Shown here: one piece after another, positions 33,694 through 41,766 of the stretch
Position numbering within the stretch: the stretch's first letter is position 1
How the letters are laid out: every line of letters begins with the position of its first letter
DNA from: Rhizobium sp. Leaf262
Lineage (GTDB): Bacteria > Pseudomonadota > Alphaproteobacteria > Rhizobiales > Rhizobiaceae
DNA: 64,000 nt
Reading direction: 5' to 3'
Assembly: GCF_001422245.1 (NCBI RefSeq)
Contig: NZ_LMMM01000020.1
Coordinates: forward strand, 124,001-188,000
Notes under the pieces: generated by a model
Seen by the model: the letters and a program-made list of their open reading frames with translations, nothing else
Told to the model about the DNA's origin: nothing
Databases searched by the model: none
Position numbers and translations under genes: made by a program

Positions 33694-34523
33694 TGACCAG
33701 CCGACAAAACGGACAGCAGCTTCGTATCCTTCTGGTTCTACTGATGCTGGGATTTGCCGCGTTCCCGATCTACTGGATGGTCGTCACATCGATGACGCCC
33801 TCTTCCGAATTGTTTGCGACGTCGCCGCGCATCTTGCCGGACTGGTCGCAGCTCGGGATTTACATCGACGTGTTCAATACCATACCAGTCGCCGTCTGGC
33901 TGAAGAACAGTTTTCTGGTTGCTGCGGGGACGACGGTTTTGAGCATCCTGCTCGCAGTCTTGCCAGCCTATGCCTTGTCCCGCTTCAGGTTCGCGGGTCT
34001 TGCCCTCTTGGGTTTTGCTTTGTTCGCAACACAAATGCTGCCGGAAGCAATGCTGGTGGTACCGCTCTACTCCATCTTTGGAGACCTCAACCTACTGAAC
34101 ACGATTTCCGGCTTGATACTCGCCAACACGGCTTTCGTCGTGCCGGTCATCACGTGGATCATCAAGGGTGCCATAGACGGCATCCCTATTGAAATCGAGG
34201 AAGCTGCACGCGTCGACGGATGCTCGCGCCTGGACATCGTCTTGGGGATCGTCATTCCGCTGATTGCGCCTACTCTTGCCGCCGCCGCTGTCATTTCATT
34301 CTTCCACGGCTGGAACGAATACGTCTTCGCCCAGACACTTGTCAGCAGTGAAAACATGCGCACCGCCTCAGTCGGCCTTGCAAGTTTCGTCGGGGAACTC
34401 TCCACCCCTATCCATTCCGTCATGGCGGTAGGCGTCATCTACACCCTGCCCGCTATTGTCTTTTATCTCTTTGCCCAACGCTATGTGGTCGCCGGAATGA
34501 CCGCTGGCAGCGTCAAAGGCTGA
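33690..34523 (+). CDS. Sugar ABC transporter permease (MalG type)
   Basis: A 277-aa permease with six predicted helices. The EAA loop reads EEAARVDGCSRLDIVLGIVIP, and the C-terminal RYVVAGMTAGSVKG is the typical MalG-side ending. It overlaps the MalF-type gene by four bases (ATGA) and is followed 12 bp later by the ATPase gene. The N-terminal helix starts near residue 11. Partner of the upstream permease in the same importer. Confidence 0.93.
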   Translation: MMTSRQNGQQLRILLVLLMLGFAAFPIYWMVVTSMTPSSELFATSPRILPDWSQLGIYIDVFNTIPVAVWLKNSFLVAAGTTVLSILLAVLPAYALSRFRFAGLALLGFALFATQMLPEAMLVVPLYSIFGDLNLLNTISGLILANTAFVVPVITWIIKGAIDGIPIEIEEAARVDGCSRLDIVLGIVIPLIAPTLAAAAVISFFHGWNEYVFAQTLVSSENMRTASVGLASFVGELSTPIHSVMAVGVIYTLPAIVFYLFAQRYVVAGMTAGSVKG

Positions 34524-34535
34524 TAGGAACCTGTC

Positions 34536-35687
34536 ATGTCCGCTATCGAGCTCACCAACATTTCCAAGAAATTCGGCGCCAAGGAAGTCATTCGCGATAT
34601 CAATGTCTCGATCGACGAGGGTGATTTTCTCGTGCTGCTCGGTCCGTCCGGGTGTGGAAAATCGACGCTGCTGCGTATGCTGGCAGGACTGGAAAGCATT
34701 TCAGGCGGCGAAATCATGATCGGCGGAAAACGCGTCGATCAGCTGCCGCCCGGCGACAGAGACATCGCCTTCGTATTTCAGTCCTACGCGCTCTATCCGC
34801 ATCTGTCCGTTCGCAGAAACATGTCGTTCCCGCTTCTGATGCAACAGTTTCGTTTGTGGCATCATCTGCCCATCATCGGCGGTATGGCGAAACGCCGGAT
34901 CGAAAGCTCGCCGGGCATTGTCGAGAAAGTCGCCAGGATTTCAAAAATCCTCGGATTGACAGAGATGCTCGACCGCTTTCCGCGCACGCTGTCTGGCGGT
35001 CAGCGACAGCGCGTTGCACTGGGTCGTGCCATGGTGCGTGAGCCCGAAGTCTTCCTGATGGATGAACCGCTGTCCAACCTCGACGCAAAGCTGCGCACGT
35101 CCATGCGTTCCGAGATTTCACGGCTTCACAAGGAGATCGGCGGCACCTTCGTCTATGTGACGCATGATCAGGTCGAAGCAATGACCATGGGGACGAAGAT
35201 CGCCCTTATGCGCGATGGTATCATCCAGCAATTTGGCACAGCACGGGAAATCTATACCAACCCTGCAAATACCTATGTCGCACGCTTTATCGGCACACCG
35301 CCTATGAATCTGATCGTGGCGAAAAGACAAGGCAATGAGCTCGCTGTTGGTTCAACCACCGTTCCCATCAGTTTGGCCTCGACCAATGGAGAGACCGACA
35401 TCCTGCTAGGTGTTCGACCCAATGCCATCTCGCTGACAGCAAATTCTGCAGCGGACTCGTTAAAAGGCGAAGTGATCATGGTCGAACATGTCGGTGCCGA
35501 TTCCATCATTGCCGTGAGACTGCACGATGGACGGACAGCGCACACCGACGACGGCGACCTCGACGCGGTGATGGTTACGGTTTCCGGCTACAGCGAGTTG
35601 TCCATAGGGCAGATGGTGTCGCTGACGATCGACCCCGGACAGGTCATCCTGTTCTCGGCGACGACGGGACAGCGAATTTCGAAATGA
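34536..35687 (+). CDS. Sugar ABC transporter ATP-binding protein (UgpC/MalK type), with insertion
   Basis: A 383-aa ATPase: Walker A GPSGCGKST, Q-loop FQSYALYPHLSVR, signature LSGGQRQRVALGRAMV, Walker B FLMDEPLSNLD, H-loop VYVTHDQVEAMT, and a C-terminal regulatory domain. Unusual is extra sequence of roughly 25 residues after SFPLLMQQ, including LWHHLPIIGGMAKRRIESS, in the helical domain between Q-loop and signature. This alters the surface that touches the permease. It follows the permease genes directly and completes the importer. Confidence 0.93.
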   Translation: MSAIELTNISKKFGAKEVIRDINVSIDEGDFLVLLGPSGCGKSTLLRMLAGLESISGGEIMIGGKRVDQLPPGDRDIAFVFQSYALYPHLSVRRNMSFPLLMQQFRLWHHLPIIGGMAKRRIESSPGIVEKVARISKILGLTEMLDRFPRTLSGGQRQRVALGRAMVREPEVFLMDEPLSNLDAKLRTSMRSEISRLHKEIGGTFVYVTHDQVEAMTMGTKIALMRDGIIQQFGTAREIYTNPANTYVARFIGTPPMNLIVAKRQGNELAVGSTTVPISLASTNGETDILLGVRPNAISLTANSAADSLKGEVIMVEHVGADSIIAVRLHDGRTAHTDDGDLDAVMVTVSGYSELSIGQMVSLTIDPGQVILFSATTGQRISK

Positions 35688-35751
35688 GGTCGGTGCTGCG
35701 GTCGATGGCAGTGTCGGATTTTAGATGCGTGTGATGCAGGGAGGAAAGCAT

Positions 35752-36738
35752 ATGTCGCCAAGGATCGTGTTCCATGGTGAAAATGCCGCGTGTTTCAGCG
35801 GCGATTTCGCAAATCTGGTGAAGGGCGGAGCGGACGTCACCATCCTGCCCGACGTGCTGGCCACAGAGGATGAGCGTCAGGCTTATACAAACGCCGACAT
35901 CATTATCGGCGCAAAATACGATGCGTCATTGCCGACGCCGGAACGATTGAGCCTGTTTCACGTTCCAGGCGCCGGATACGACTCCGTCAATCTCGATGCG
36001 ATGCCGAAAGCTGCGGTTGTCTGCAACTGCTTCGGTCACGATCCCGCCATTGCTGAATACGTGTTCAGCGCCATACTCAATCGCCATGTTCCGCTGGAAG
36101 ATGCCGACGCCAGATTGCGCCGCGGTGAGTGGGCATACTGGTCTGGCTCCAGCGACCGGTTGCATGGAGAGATTTCCGGCAAGACCATCGGACTGCTCGG
36201 TTTTGGCCACATCGGCAAAGCCATAGCAAAGCGCGCCAAGGCATTTGGAATGCAGGTGAGCGTCGCCAATCGCAGCCGGGTCGAACCGTCGGATCTTGTC
36301 GACCAGTCCTTTACGCTCGAACAGTTGGACGCATTCTGGCCAACAGCGGATTTCATTGTCGTGTCGGTCCCATTGACGGATTCGACGCGCAGCATCGTGG
36401 ACGCAGCCGCATTCTCCGCCATGAAGCCGGACGCCCTCATCATCAACGTCGGGCGTGGCCCGACCATTGACGAACAGGGGCTGTACGACGCGTTGAAACA
36501 GCGCACAATCGGCGGGGCGATCATCGACACCTGGTACGCCTATCCATCACCGGACGTCCGCTCGAAACTGCCATCGGCTTTGCCGTTTCACGAACTCGAT
36601 AACATCGTCATGACGCCGCACATGTCTGGCTGGACCAGCGGCACCATTCAGCGGCGTCAGCAGACGATCGCAGACAACGTCAATCGCCGTCTGGAAGGCC
36701 GCGATTGCATCAACGTCGTACGGGAGGCGGCGAAGTAA
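35752..36738 (+). CDS. D-isomer-specific 2-hydroxyacid dehydrogenase
   Basis: A 328-aa NAD(P)-dependent enzyme reducing a 2-oxo acid to a D-2-hydroxy acid, or the reverse. The Rossmann motif GFGHIG is central; catalytic Arg lies in NVGRGPTIDEQG and catalytic His in MTPHMSGWT near the C-terminus. GGGAGGA and spacing support the start at 35752; the upstream in-frame codons have no such site. It sits 65 bp after the sugar ABC ATPase and 65 bp before an amino-acid-type binding-protein gene. Glyoxylate/hydroxypyruvate-type or phosphonate-type substrates are possible. Confidence 0.9.
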   Translation: MSPRIVFHGENAACFSGDFANLVKGGADVTILPDVLATEDERQAYTNADIIIGAKYDASLPTPERLSLFHVPGAGYDSVNLDAMPKAAVVCNCFGHDPAIAEYVFSAILNRHVPLEDADARLRRGEWAYWSGSSDRLHGEISGKTIGLLGFGHIGKAIAKRAKAFGMQVSVANRSRVEPSDLVDQSFTLEQLDAFWPTADFIVVSVPLTDSTRSIVDAAAFSAMKPDALIINVGRGPTIDEQGLYDALKQRTIGGAIIDTWYAYPSPDVRSKLPSALPFHELDNIVMTPHMSGWTSGTIQRRQQTIADNVNRRLEGRDCINVVREAAK

Positions 36739-36803
36739 GTCGAGAAAACGGGTCAGCGGAGGCAGGCCCAAAACGAAAGCTTAATCAAACAAGGGAGAGA
36801 GTG

Positions 36804-37607
36804 ATGAGCTTCTTGAAATCTTTTAAAATTGCGGCAGCGGCGATTGCCGTTTGTGCCGGTATGCTCACCGGTGTTTCTGCAAATGCGCAGAGCGTCGATG
36901 AAATCGCCAAGCGGGGTTCGGTCAAGATCGGCGTTCTCGTTGGCGCACCACCCTTCGGCTCCGTCGATGCCCAGGGTAATCCGATCGGATACGATGCCGA
37001 CGTCGCAACGCTTATCGGCAAATATCTCGGTGTGCCGGTGACCATGGTTCAGTTGACACCACCGGCCCGCATTCCGGCGCTGGAATCCGGCAAGGTGGAT
37101 TTTCTCGTCGCAACGCTCGCACCGACACCGGAACGTGCCAAGGCTGTCATGTTCACCAATCCCTACAGCGCGTTTCAGGTTGGCATCTACTCGCACAAGG
37201 ATACCAAGATCGAAAAGTGGGAGGACCTCAAGGGGATGACGGTCGGCGTCAACCGTGGATCGAGTGTCGAGCGTGAGTTCGTCAACCGCGAAAAGGAACT
37301 CGGCCTGACGATCCTGCGCTTCGACGACGATGCGACCACCATGCAGGCGTTGTTCTCTCAGCAGGTGCAAGCCATTGCCGGGCCGGATGCGCAGGCCAAC
37401 ACTGCCATTCGCCTGCGGGGCGACACCACGACCGAGGTGAAGTTCTTCTTTGGCATGCAGCCCAACTCCATGACGGTCCGCAAGGATGCCTACGATCTTC
37501 ATCAGTGGCTCAACAACACCATCTACTACATCAAGCAAAACGGAGAGTTGGATGCCATCGCCCGCAAATGGGTCGGCACACCTCTGCCTACGCTTCCGAC
37601 TTTTTAA
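36804..37607 (+). CDS. Amino-acid-type ABC transporter substrate-binding protein
   Basis: A 267-aa periplasmic protein of solute-binding family 3, with a signal peptide MSFLKSFKIAAAAIAV and cleavage near SANAQ (residue 29). Family signature: VKIGVLVGAPPFGSVDAQGN and PIGYDADVATLIGKYL, then PALESGKVDFLVATLAPTPER. GGGAGAGAG precedes the ATG; the frame open from 36705 is not needed. It begins a polar amino-acid importer set, but lies in the rightward acid-sugar operon. The ligand may thus be an amino acid or a nitrogenous acid connected to the AllA-like branch. Confidence 0.92.
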   Translation: MSFLKSFKIAAAAIAVCAGMLTGVSANAQSVDEIAKRGSVKIGVLVGAPPFGSVDAQGNPIGYDADVATLIGKYLGVPVTMVQLTPPARIPALESGKVDFLVATLAPTPERAKAVMFTNPYSAFQVGIYSHKDTKIEKWEDLKGMTVGVNRGSSVEREFVNREKELGLTILRFDDDATTMQALFSQQVQAIAGPDAQANTAIRLRGDTTTEVKFFFGMQPNSMTVRKDAYDLHQWLNNTIYYIKQNGELDAIARKWVGTPLPTLPTF

Positions 37608-37627
37608 GCCGGACCCAAGAATCCCGG

Positions 37628-37651
37628 GCGCGCCGCTATCATGCGGCGCGC
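37628..37651. terminator. Strong GC-rich hairpin between binding-protein and permease genes
   Basis: GCGCGCCGC and GCGGCGCGC form a perfect 9-bp stem around TATCAT. There is no T-run after it, so it is unlikely to stop transcription fully. The position suggests the familiar role of a 3' stem that stabilises the abundant binding-protein message and reduces read-through into the permease genes. Confidence 0.6.
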
Positions 37652-37681
37652 TGGAAATGGATACTCGGGAGGACATAATCC

Positions 37682-38386
37682 ATGAATTTCACACTCCATT
37701 TCGAGTCGGTACTGGCTGAATCCGACTTGATCCTTCGCGGCATAATGCTGACCATCTGGCTTTCCGCAACAGCCATCATCCTCGGTACGTTGCTGGCGAT
37801 CATTCTGGTGGCCCTGCGTAATCTCGGTAACGCCGCGGTTCGTTTCGGCGTCGATTCCTATGTCGAGCTTTTGCGGAACACGCCGTTCCTGGTCCAACTC
37901 TTCATGATCTTCTTCGGACTGCCGCTGATGGGCTTTCGCATGTCCGGCACGCAAGCGGCACTTTTTGCCATGACACTCAATCTTTCCGCCTATGCAACGG
38001 AAATCATTCGCGCTGGCGTGGATTCGATCCATCGCTCCCAGATCGAGGCCGGTCTTTCACTGGCACTCAGCCGTATACAGGTCTTCCGTTACGTGGTGCT
38101 GAAGCCAGCCTTCGCAAAAATCTGGCCAGCTTTGTCCAGCCAATTCGTGCTGATGCTTCTGGCGTCCAGTATCTGCTCGTTCATTTCCGTCCCGGAGCTT
38201 TCCGGCGCAGCCTCGATAATCGAACAGCGCACGTTCCGCAGCTTCGAAACCTACATCGTCGTGACCGCCATCTACCTCGTTCTTGCACTGGCGCTGAAAA
38301 TCATTCTGGCATGGCTTGGCCACTGGTTGTTCCGACGCCGCGTCAAGATCGCGCCGCTCGTTACCATCAAGGAGGGGATTGCCTGA
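37682..38386 (+). CDS. Amino-acid ABC transporter permease (HisMQ type), first
   Basis: A 234-aa permease with about five membrane helices. It carries YVELLRNTPFLVQLFMIFFG, the HisMQ-family opening after helix 1, and the EAA-type loop RSQIEAGLSLALSRIQVFRYV. It starts after the SBP gene and its intergenic hairpin. The stop overlaps the next permease start as TGATG. Its partner is the second permease below. Confidence 0.92.
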   Translation: MNFTLHFESVLAESDLILRGIMLTIWLSATAIILGTLLAIILVALRNLGNAAVRFGVDSYVELLRNTPFLVQLFMIFFGLPLMGFRMSGTQAALFAMTLNLSAYATEIIRAGVDSIHRSQIEAGLSLALSRIQVFRYVVLKPAFAKIWPALSSQFVLMLLASSICSFISVPELSGAASIIEQRTFRSFETYIVVTAIYLVLALALKIILAWLGHWLFRRRVKIAPLVTIKEGIA

Positions 38387-39039
38387 TGTCCACATTCGGT
38401 TGGCCTGAATTCCTCTTTCTCCTTCGTGCTGCCGGTTGGTCGATTATCCTGACGGCAATCGCTTTTGCGATCGGCTCCCTGTCCGGTGGTCTCTTCGCCA
38501 TCATGAGGCTGGCACAGAACAAGTTGCTGCGCAGTCTGGCAGCGGGATACATCACCATCATCCAGTCCATTCCGGTGCTGATGATCCTGTTCATGTCCTA
38601 TTATGGACTGACACTCTTCGGGTTTGAGATCCCGCCTTTGTTGGCCGCATCGGTTTCCCTTTCGGTTTATGTCTCTGCCTATCTTGCGGAAATCTGGCGC
38701 GGCTCCATACAGGCGGTTCCCCAACAGCAGTGGGAAGCTTCGGCATCGCTGGCGCTCACCCGTTTCCAGCAGTACCGCTATATCATCCTGCCCCAGGCGC
38801 TTCGCATTTCGTTGCCGCCAACCGTGGGTTTTCTCGTCCAGCTCGTCAAAAACACTTCGATCGTGTCGGTCGTGGGCTTTGTCGAGCTTTCACGCGCTGG
38901 ACAACTCGTCAACAACGCCACGTTCAAGCCTTTTCAGGTCTTTCTTGTCGTTGCCATCCTTTATTTCGCGATCTGCTTCCCGCTGTCTCGCCTTAGTCGC
39001 CACCTCGAAAGGACACTCCATGTCGGTCGTAGTCATTGA
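38386..39039 (+). CDS. Amino-acid ABC transporter permease (HisMQ type), second
   Basis: A 217-aa permease with EAA-type loop QQQWEASASLALTRFQQYRY and the segment GFLVQLVKNTSIVSVVGFVEL common to GlnP/HisM proteins. The conserved YITIIQSIPVLMILFMSYYG in the first half is the substrate-translocation region. The start at 38386 overlaps the previous stop; a longer frame from 38311 lies over the first permease and is not coding. The 3' end overlaps the ATPase gene by 20 nt. Confidence 0.92.
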   Translation: MSTFGWPEFLFLLRAAGWSIILTAIAFAIGSLSGGLFAIMRLAQNKLLRSLAAGYITIIQSIPVLMILFMSYYGLTLFGFEIPPLLAASVSLSVYVSAYLAEIWRGSIQAVPQQQWEASASLALTRFQQYRYIILPQALRISLPPTVGFLVQLVKNTSIVSVVGFVELSRAGQLVNNATFKPFQVFLVVAILYFAICFPLSRLSRHLERTLHVGRSH

Positions 39040-39751
39040 TCAGATTCACAAGCGCTATGGCGCACTGGAAGTCTTGAAAGGCGTGTCGCTCACCGTGGAA
39101 GCGGGACAGGTCGTTGCCGTCATCGGAAGAAGTGGGTCCGGCAAAAGCACCATGCTTCGCTGCATCAATGGTCTCGAGCAGTTTCAGGCCGGCAGCATCA
39201 CCGTTGCGGGACATAAGGTGGAGCAGGATCAGGGGAAGCTGAGGGAACTGCGCAAGGATGTCGGTATCGTCTTCCAAAGCTACAATCTGTTTCCGCACCT
39301 GACCGTAGGGCAAAACATCATGCTGTCGCCAAGGATAACGCAGGGCGTGGCTCAGGATGAGGCGGAAAAGCTCGCCCGCAAGGTCTTGGAACAGGTAGGG
39401 CTCGCAGAAAAATTCGATGTCTACCCCGACATGCTCTCGGGTGGCCAGCAGCAGCGCGTAGCCATCGCCAGATCACTGGCGATGCGCCCAAAGGTGATGC
39501 TTTTCGATGAAGTGACATCAGCGCTTGATCCAGAATTGACGGGAGAAGTGCTGCTGGTCATGGAGAAACTCGCACGCGAGGGCATGACGATGCTGTTGGT
39601 CACACATGAAATGAATTTCGCACGCAGTGTGGCCGATGTGACGGTCTTCATGCATCAGGGCAAGATTTGGGAGATGGGGCCTTCTAAGGAACTGTTCGAA
39701 CAGGCAAAAACGCCCGAACTTCAGGCCTTCATTTCGGGCGGAGTAAAGTAA
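39020..39751 (+). CDS. Amino-acid ABC transporter ATP-binding protein (GlnQ type)
   Basis: A 243-aa ATPase: Walker A GRSGSGKST, Q-loop FQSYNLFPHLTV, signature LSGGQQQRVAIARSLA, Walker B VMLFDEVTSALD and H-loop LLVTHEMNFAR. GlnQ/HisP class. Walker B reads FDEVTSALD rather than FDEPTSALD, a common variation in this class. GAAAGGA precedes the ATG at 39020. The same frame is open further upstream over the permease and should be ignored. Last gene of the rightward unit; a hairpin follows. Confidence 0.94.
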   Translation: MSVVVIDQIHKRYGALEVLKGVSLTVEAGQVVAVIGRSGSGKSTMLRCINGLEQFQAGSITVAGHKVEQDQGKLRELRKDVGIVFQSYNLFPHLTVGQNIMLSPRITQGVAQDEAEKLARKVLEQVGLAEKFDVYPDMLSGGQQQRVAIARSLAMRPKVMLFDEVTSALDPELTGEVLLVMEKLAREGMTMLLVTHEMNFARSVADVTVFMHQGKIWEMGPSKELFEQAKTPELQAFISGGVK

Positions 39752-39766
39752 TCGTCCCAATGCAAT

Positions 39767-39804
39767 CAACGGTCGGCCTGACGTATCGCTCAGCCCGGCC
39801 GTTG
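39767..39804 (+). terminator. Hairpin after the amino-acid ABC operon
   Basis: CAACGG...CCGTTG ends a long, imperfect stem (the inner part pairs TCGG-CCTGA with TCAG-CCCGG, with mismatches) just 16 bp beyond the ATPase stop. No uridine run follows. It probably acts as a weak or factor-dependent terminator or 3' stabiliser. Confidence 0.5.
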
Positions 39805-39993
39805 GTGTGGCACACGCGAACGCTGGTCCGGGCACCTTTTAGCAAACGCCCGATCTGTGTCCGACCAAAGGAAAACGGGCAAACGCAAATGACCGGCTTC
39901 ACGCGATGGTGTTGACCTGTGAATGACCTTCCTTCCCGATAAATCGTTGGGTCCTCAAAGTTTCTTAATGTGAAACCTGAAGATTGGGACCCA

Positions 39994-40809
39994 ATGCCTG
40001 ACGCCTCAATGCCACAGCAAGATCGACTGCAGGAAACCGTGTTTGCGGCCTGTCGCGATAAAGCCGATCTACCGTTGTCAAAAATGATCGTCCTGGGCGT
40101 GCTTGCAGGCGTTTATATCGGTTTGGGTGGCATATTCGCGACTGTCGCGCTTGCCGGTGCCGACGCCATACCATTTGGAATGGCTCAGGTGGTGGCGGGT
40201 CTGGTATTTTCTTTGGGCCTGGCACTGGTGCTGATCGCGGGCGCGGAGCTTTTTACTGGTAATACGCTTATGATTGGCCCGGTGGTTGCGAGACAAATAC
40301 CGGCGTTCAAGGCAATACGTGCATTGAGCATCGTTTACATCGCTAATTTTCTCGGCGCTGTTCTTCTGGCGTCCATTGCTGCTCTCTCTGGCCTGAACGA
40401 GGCCGGCGATGGCGCAATTGGTCGCGCCGCGATGGAGCTTGCAGAAACCAAAACGGCGAAGGGTTTCATCGCGACGGCAGCAAGCGGTGTTCTTGCCAAT
40501 CTGCTCGTCTGTCTCGCAGTCTGGCTCGCCTATGCAGGACAGACCGTCACCCAGAAAATCCTTGGCTTGCTGTTACCAGTTGCTGCATTCGTCGCCGCCG
40601 GGTTCGAGCACTCCATAGCGAACATGTATCTCCTCTCATATGCGTTTATGACGCAATTTTTCACCCAGGAGGCAAGCAAGGTGATCTCGCTCTGCGATAT
40701 CGCGGCAAACCTCGTTCCGTCGACAATCGGAAACGTGATTGGAGGCGCTCTGCTCGCCATCGCCTACTACACTGCCTACGACAAGCATCAGGTTCAATCG
40801 TCCGCTTAA
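39994..40809 (+). CDS. Formate/nitrite transporter (FNT) family channel
   Basis: A 271-aa pentameric-channel-type membrane protein with six predicted helices. The FNT core motif is GVLAGVYIGLGGIFATVA in helix 1-2, then AGAELFTGNTLMI (the conserved loop), and later ASGVLANLLVCLAVWLAYAG and AFVAAGFEHSIANMYLLS. The motifs match FocA/NirC/YfdC proteins. Start is uncertain: ATG 39994 or GTG 39970; neither has a strong ribosome binding site. It stands alone after the terminator; transported anion is unknown. Confidence 0.9.
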   Translation: MPDASMPQQDRLQETVFAACRDKADLPLSKMIVLGVLAGVYIGLGGIFATVALAGADAIPFGMAQVVAGLVFSLGLALVLIAGAELFTGNTLMIGPVVARQIPAFKAIRALSIVYIANFLGAVLLASIAALSGLNEAGDGAIGRAAMELAETKTAKGFIATAASGVLANLLVCLAVWLAYAGQTVTQKILGLLLPVAAFVAAGFEHSIANMYLLSYAFMTQFFTQEASKVISLCDIAANLVPSTIGNVIGGALLAIAYYTAYDKHQVQSSA

Positions 40810-40896
40810 CGTTTCTACATACAATTATTATAGCTAAAACAACGAAAGCTTAATGCCCTTTGTCCACACTGCGTGAGAGTAATCACGGAGATATTT

Positions 40897-41667
40897 ATGA
40901 CTTCGGCAAAATGTCACGGCTGCCATGAGAGCGAGATTGGCGACTTGCCATTCTCCATGGCGTTTCAACCTATTCTGAATATCGAAACAGGCTCTATCTT
41001 CGGACACGAGGCTTTGGTACGCGGTCCAAATGGTGAGGGCGCTGGAACCGTCCTGTCGAAGGTTGACGAAAGCAATCGATATGCGTTCGATCAGCAATGT
41101 CGTGTAAAGGCGATTGAACTGGCATCGAAGCTATATGACCCGTCAAGCTCCACAAAACTTTCCATAAACTTCATGCCCAATGCGGTTTACGAGCCGCGGG
41201 CATGTATTCGGGTGACCTTAGCGGCGGCTATGAAAACGGGCTTCCCATTGAACAGGATCATTTTCGAGTTCACCGAAAACGAGAAACTGGATACCGCCCA
41301 CTTACTGAATATCTTACGCATTTATCGGGAAATGGGCTTTCAGACAGCAATCGATGATTTTGGCGCAGGTTACTCCGGGCTCGGACTTCTCGCTCATTTT
41401 CAGCCTGACATCGTGAAGTTGGACATGCAGTTAATCCGCGACATCGACAAGGATTTGACACGCCGTAAGATCGTGAAAAGCACTCTTGGTATGTTGGCAG
41501 ACCTCGACATAGTTCCGTTGTGTGAAGGAGTAGAGACCGCCGGCGAGCTTGCCGCCTTGAGAGACCTCGGAGTCACTCTGGTGCAAGGTTATATTTTCTC
41601 CAAACCGCTGTTTGAAGCGCTGGCATCGTCACCCACCGAAGAGATTTTAAAGGACGCTGTAGCTTAG
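40897..41667 (+). CDS. EAL-domain c-di-GMP phosphodiesterase, stand-alone
   Basis: A 256-aa cytoplasmic protein that is essentially one EAL domain. Active-site elements present: EAL at 38-40, NFMPN near 91-95, FEFTENE near 123-129, DDFGAGYS at 153-160, Lys174 (VKLD), EGVET at 210-214 and QGYIFSKP. It is therefore predicted to hydrolyse c-di-GMP. The short N-terminus carries CHGCHE (residues 6-11), a possible metal or redox site. GGAGA precedes the ATG; an upstream GTG is less likely. No GGDEF or sensor domain. Convergent with rutD. Confidence 0.9.
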   Translation: MTSAKCHGCHESEIGDLPFSMAFQPILNIETGSIFGHEALVRGPNGEGAGTVLSKVDESNRYAFDQQCRVKAIELASKLYDPSSSTKLSINFMPNAVYEPRACIRVTLAAAMKTGFPLNRIIFEFTENEKLDTAHLLNILRIYREMGFQTAIDDFGAGYSGLGLLAHFQPDIVKLDMQLIRDIDKDLTRRKIVKSTLGMLADLDIVPLCEGVETAGELAALRDLGVTLVQGYIFSKPLFEALASSPTEEILKDAVA

Positions 41668-41696
41668 CAGTCCCTTTCGGCTCATCGTTGCGATTT

Positions 41697-41721
41697 CACC
41701 CTTGTGGCTAGCGCAAGGGTG
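41697..41721. terminator. Terminator-like hairpin between convergent EAL and rutD genes
   Basis: CACCCTTG and CAAGGGTG form an 8-bp perfect stem with a nine-base loop midway between the two convergent stops (99 bp apart). It could terminate both transcripts. No long T-run is seen, so strength is uncertain. Confidence 0.55.
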
Positions 41722-41766
41722 GAGAGCCTTTGAGACCCTCATACCCGACCGTTGTCATGATCATCT

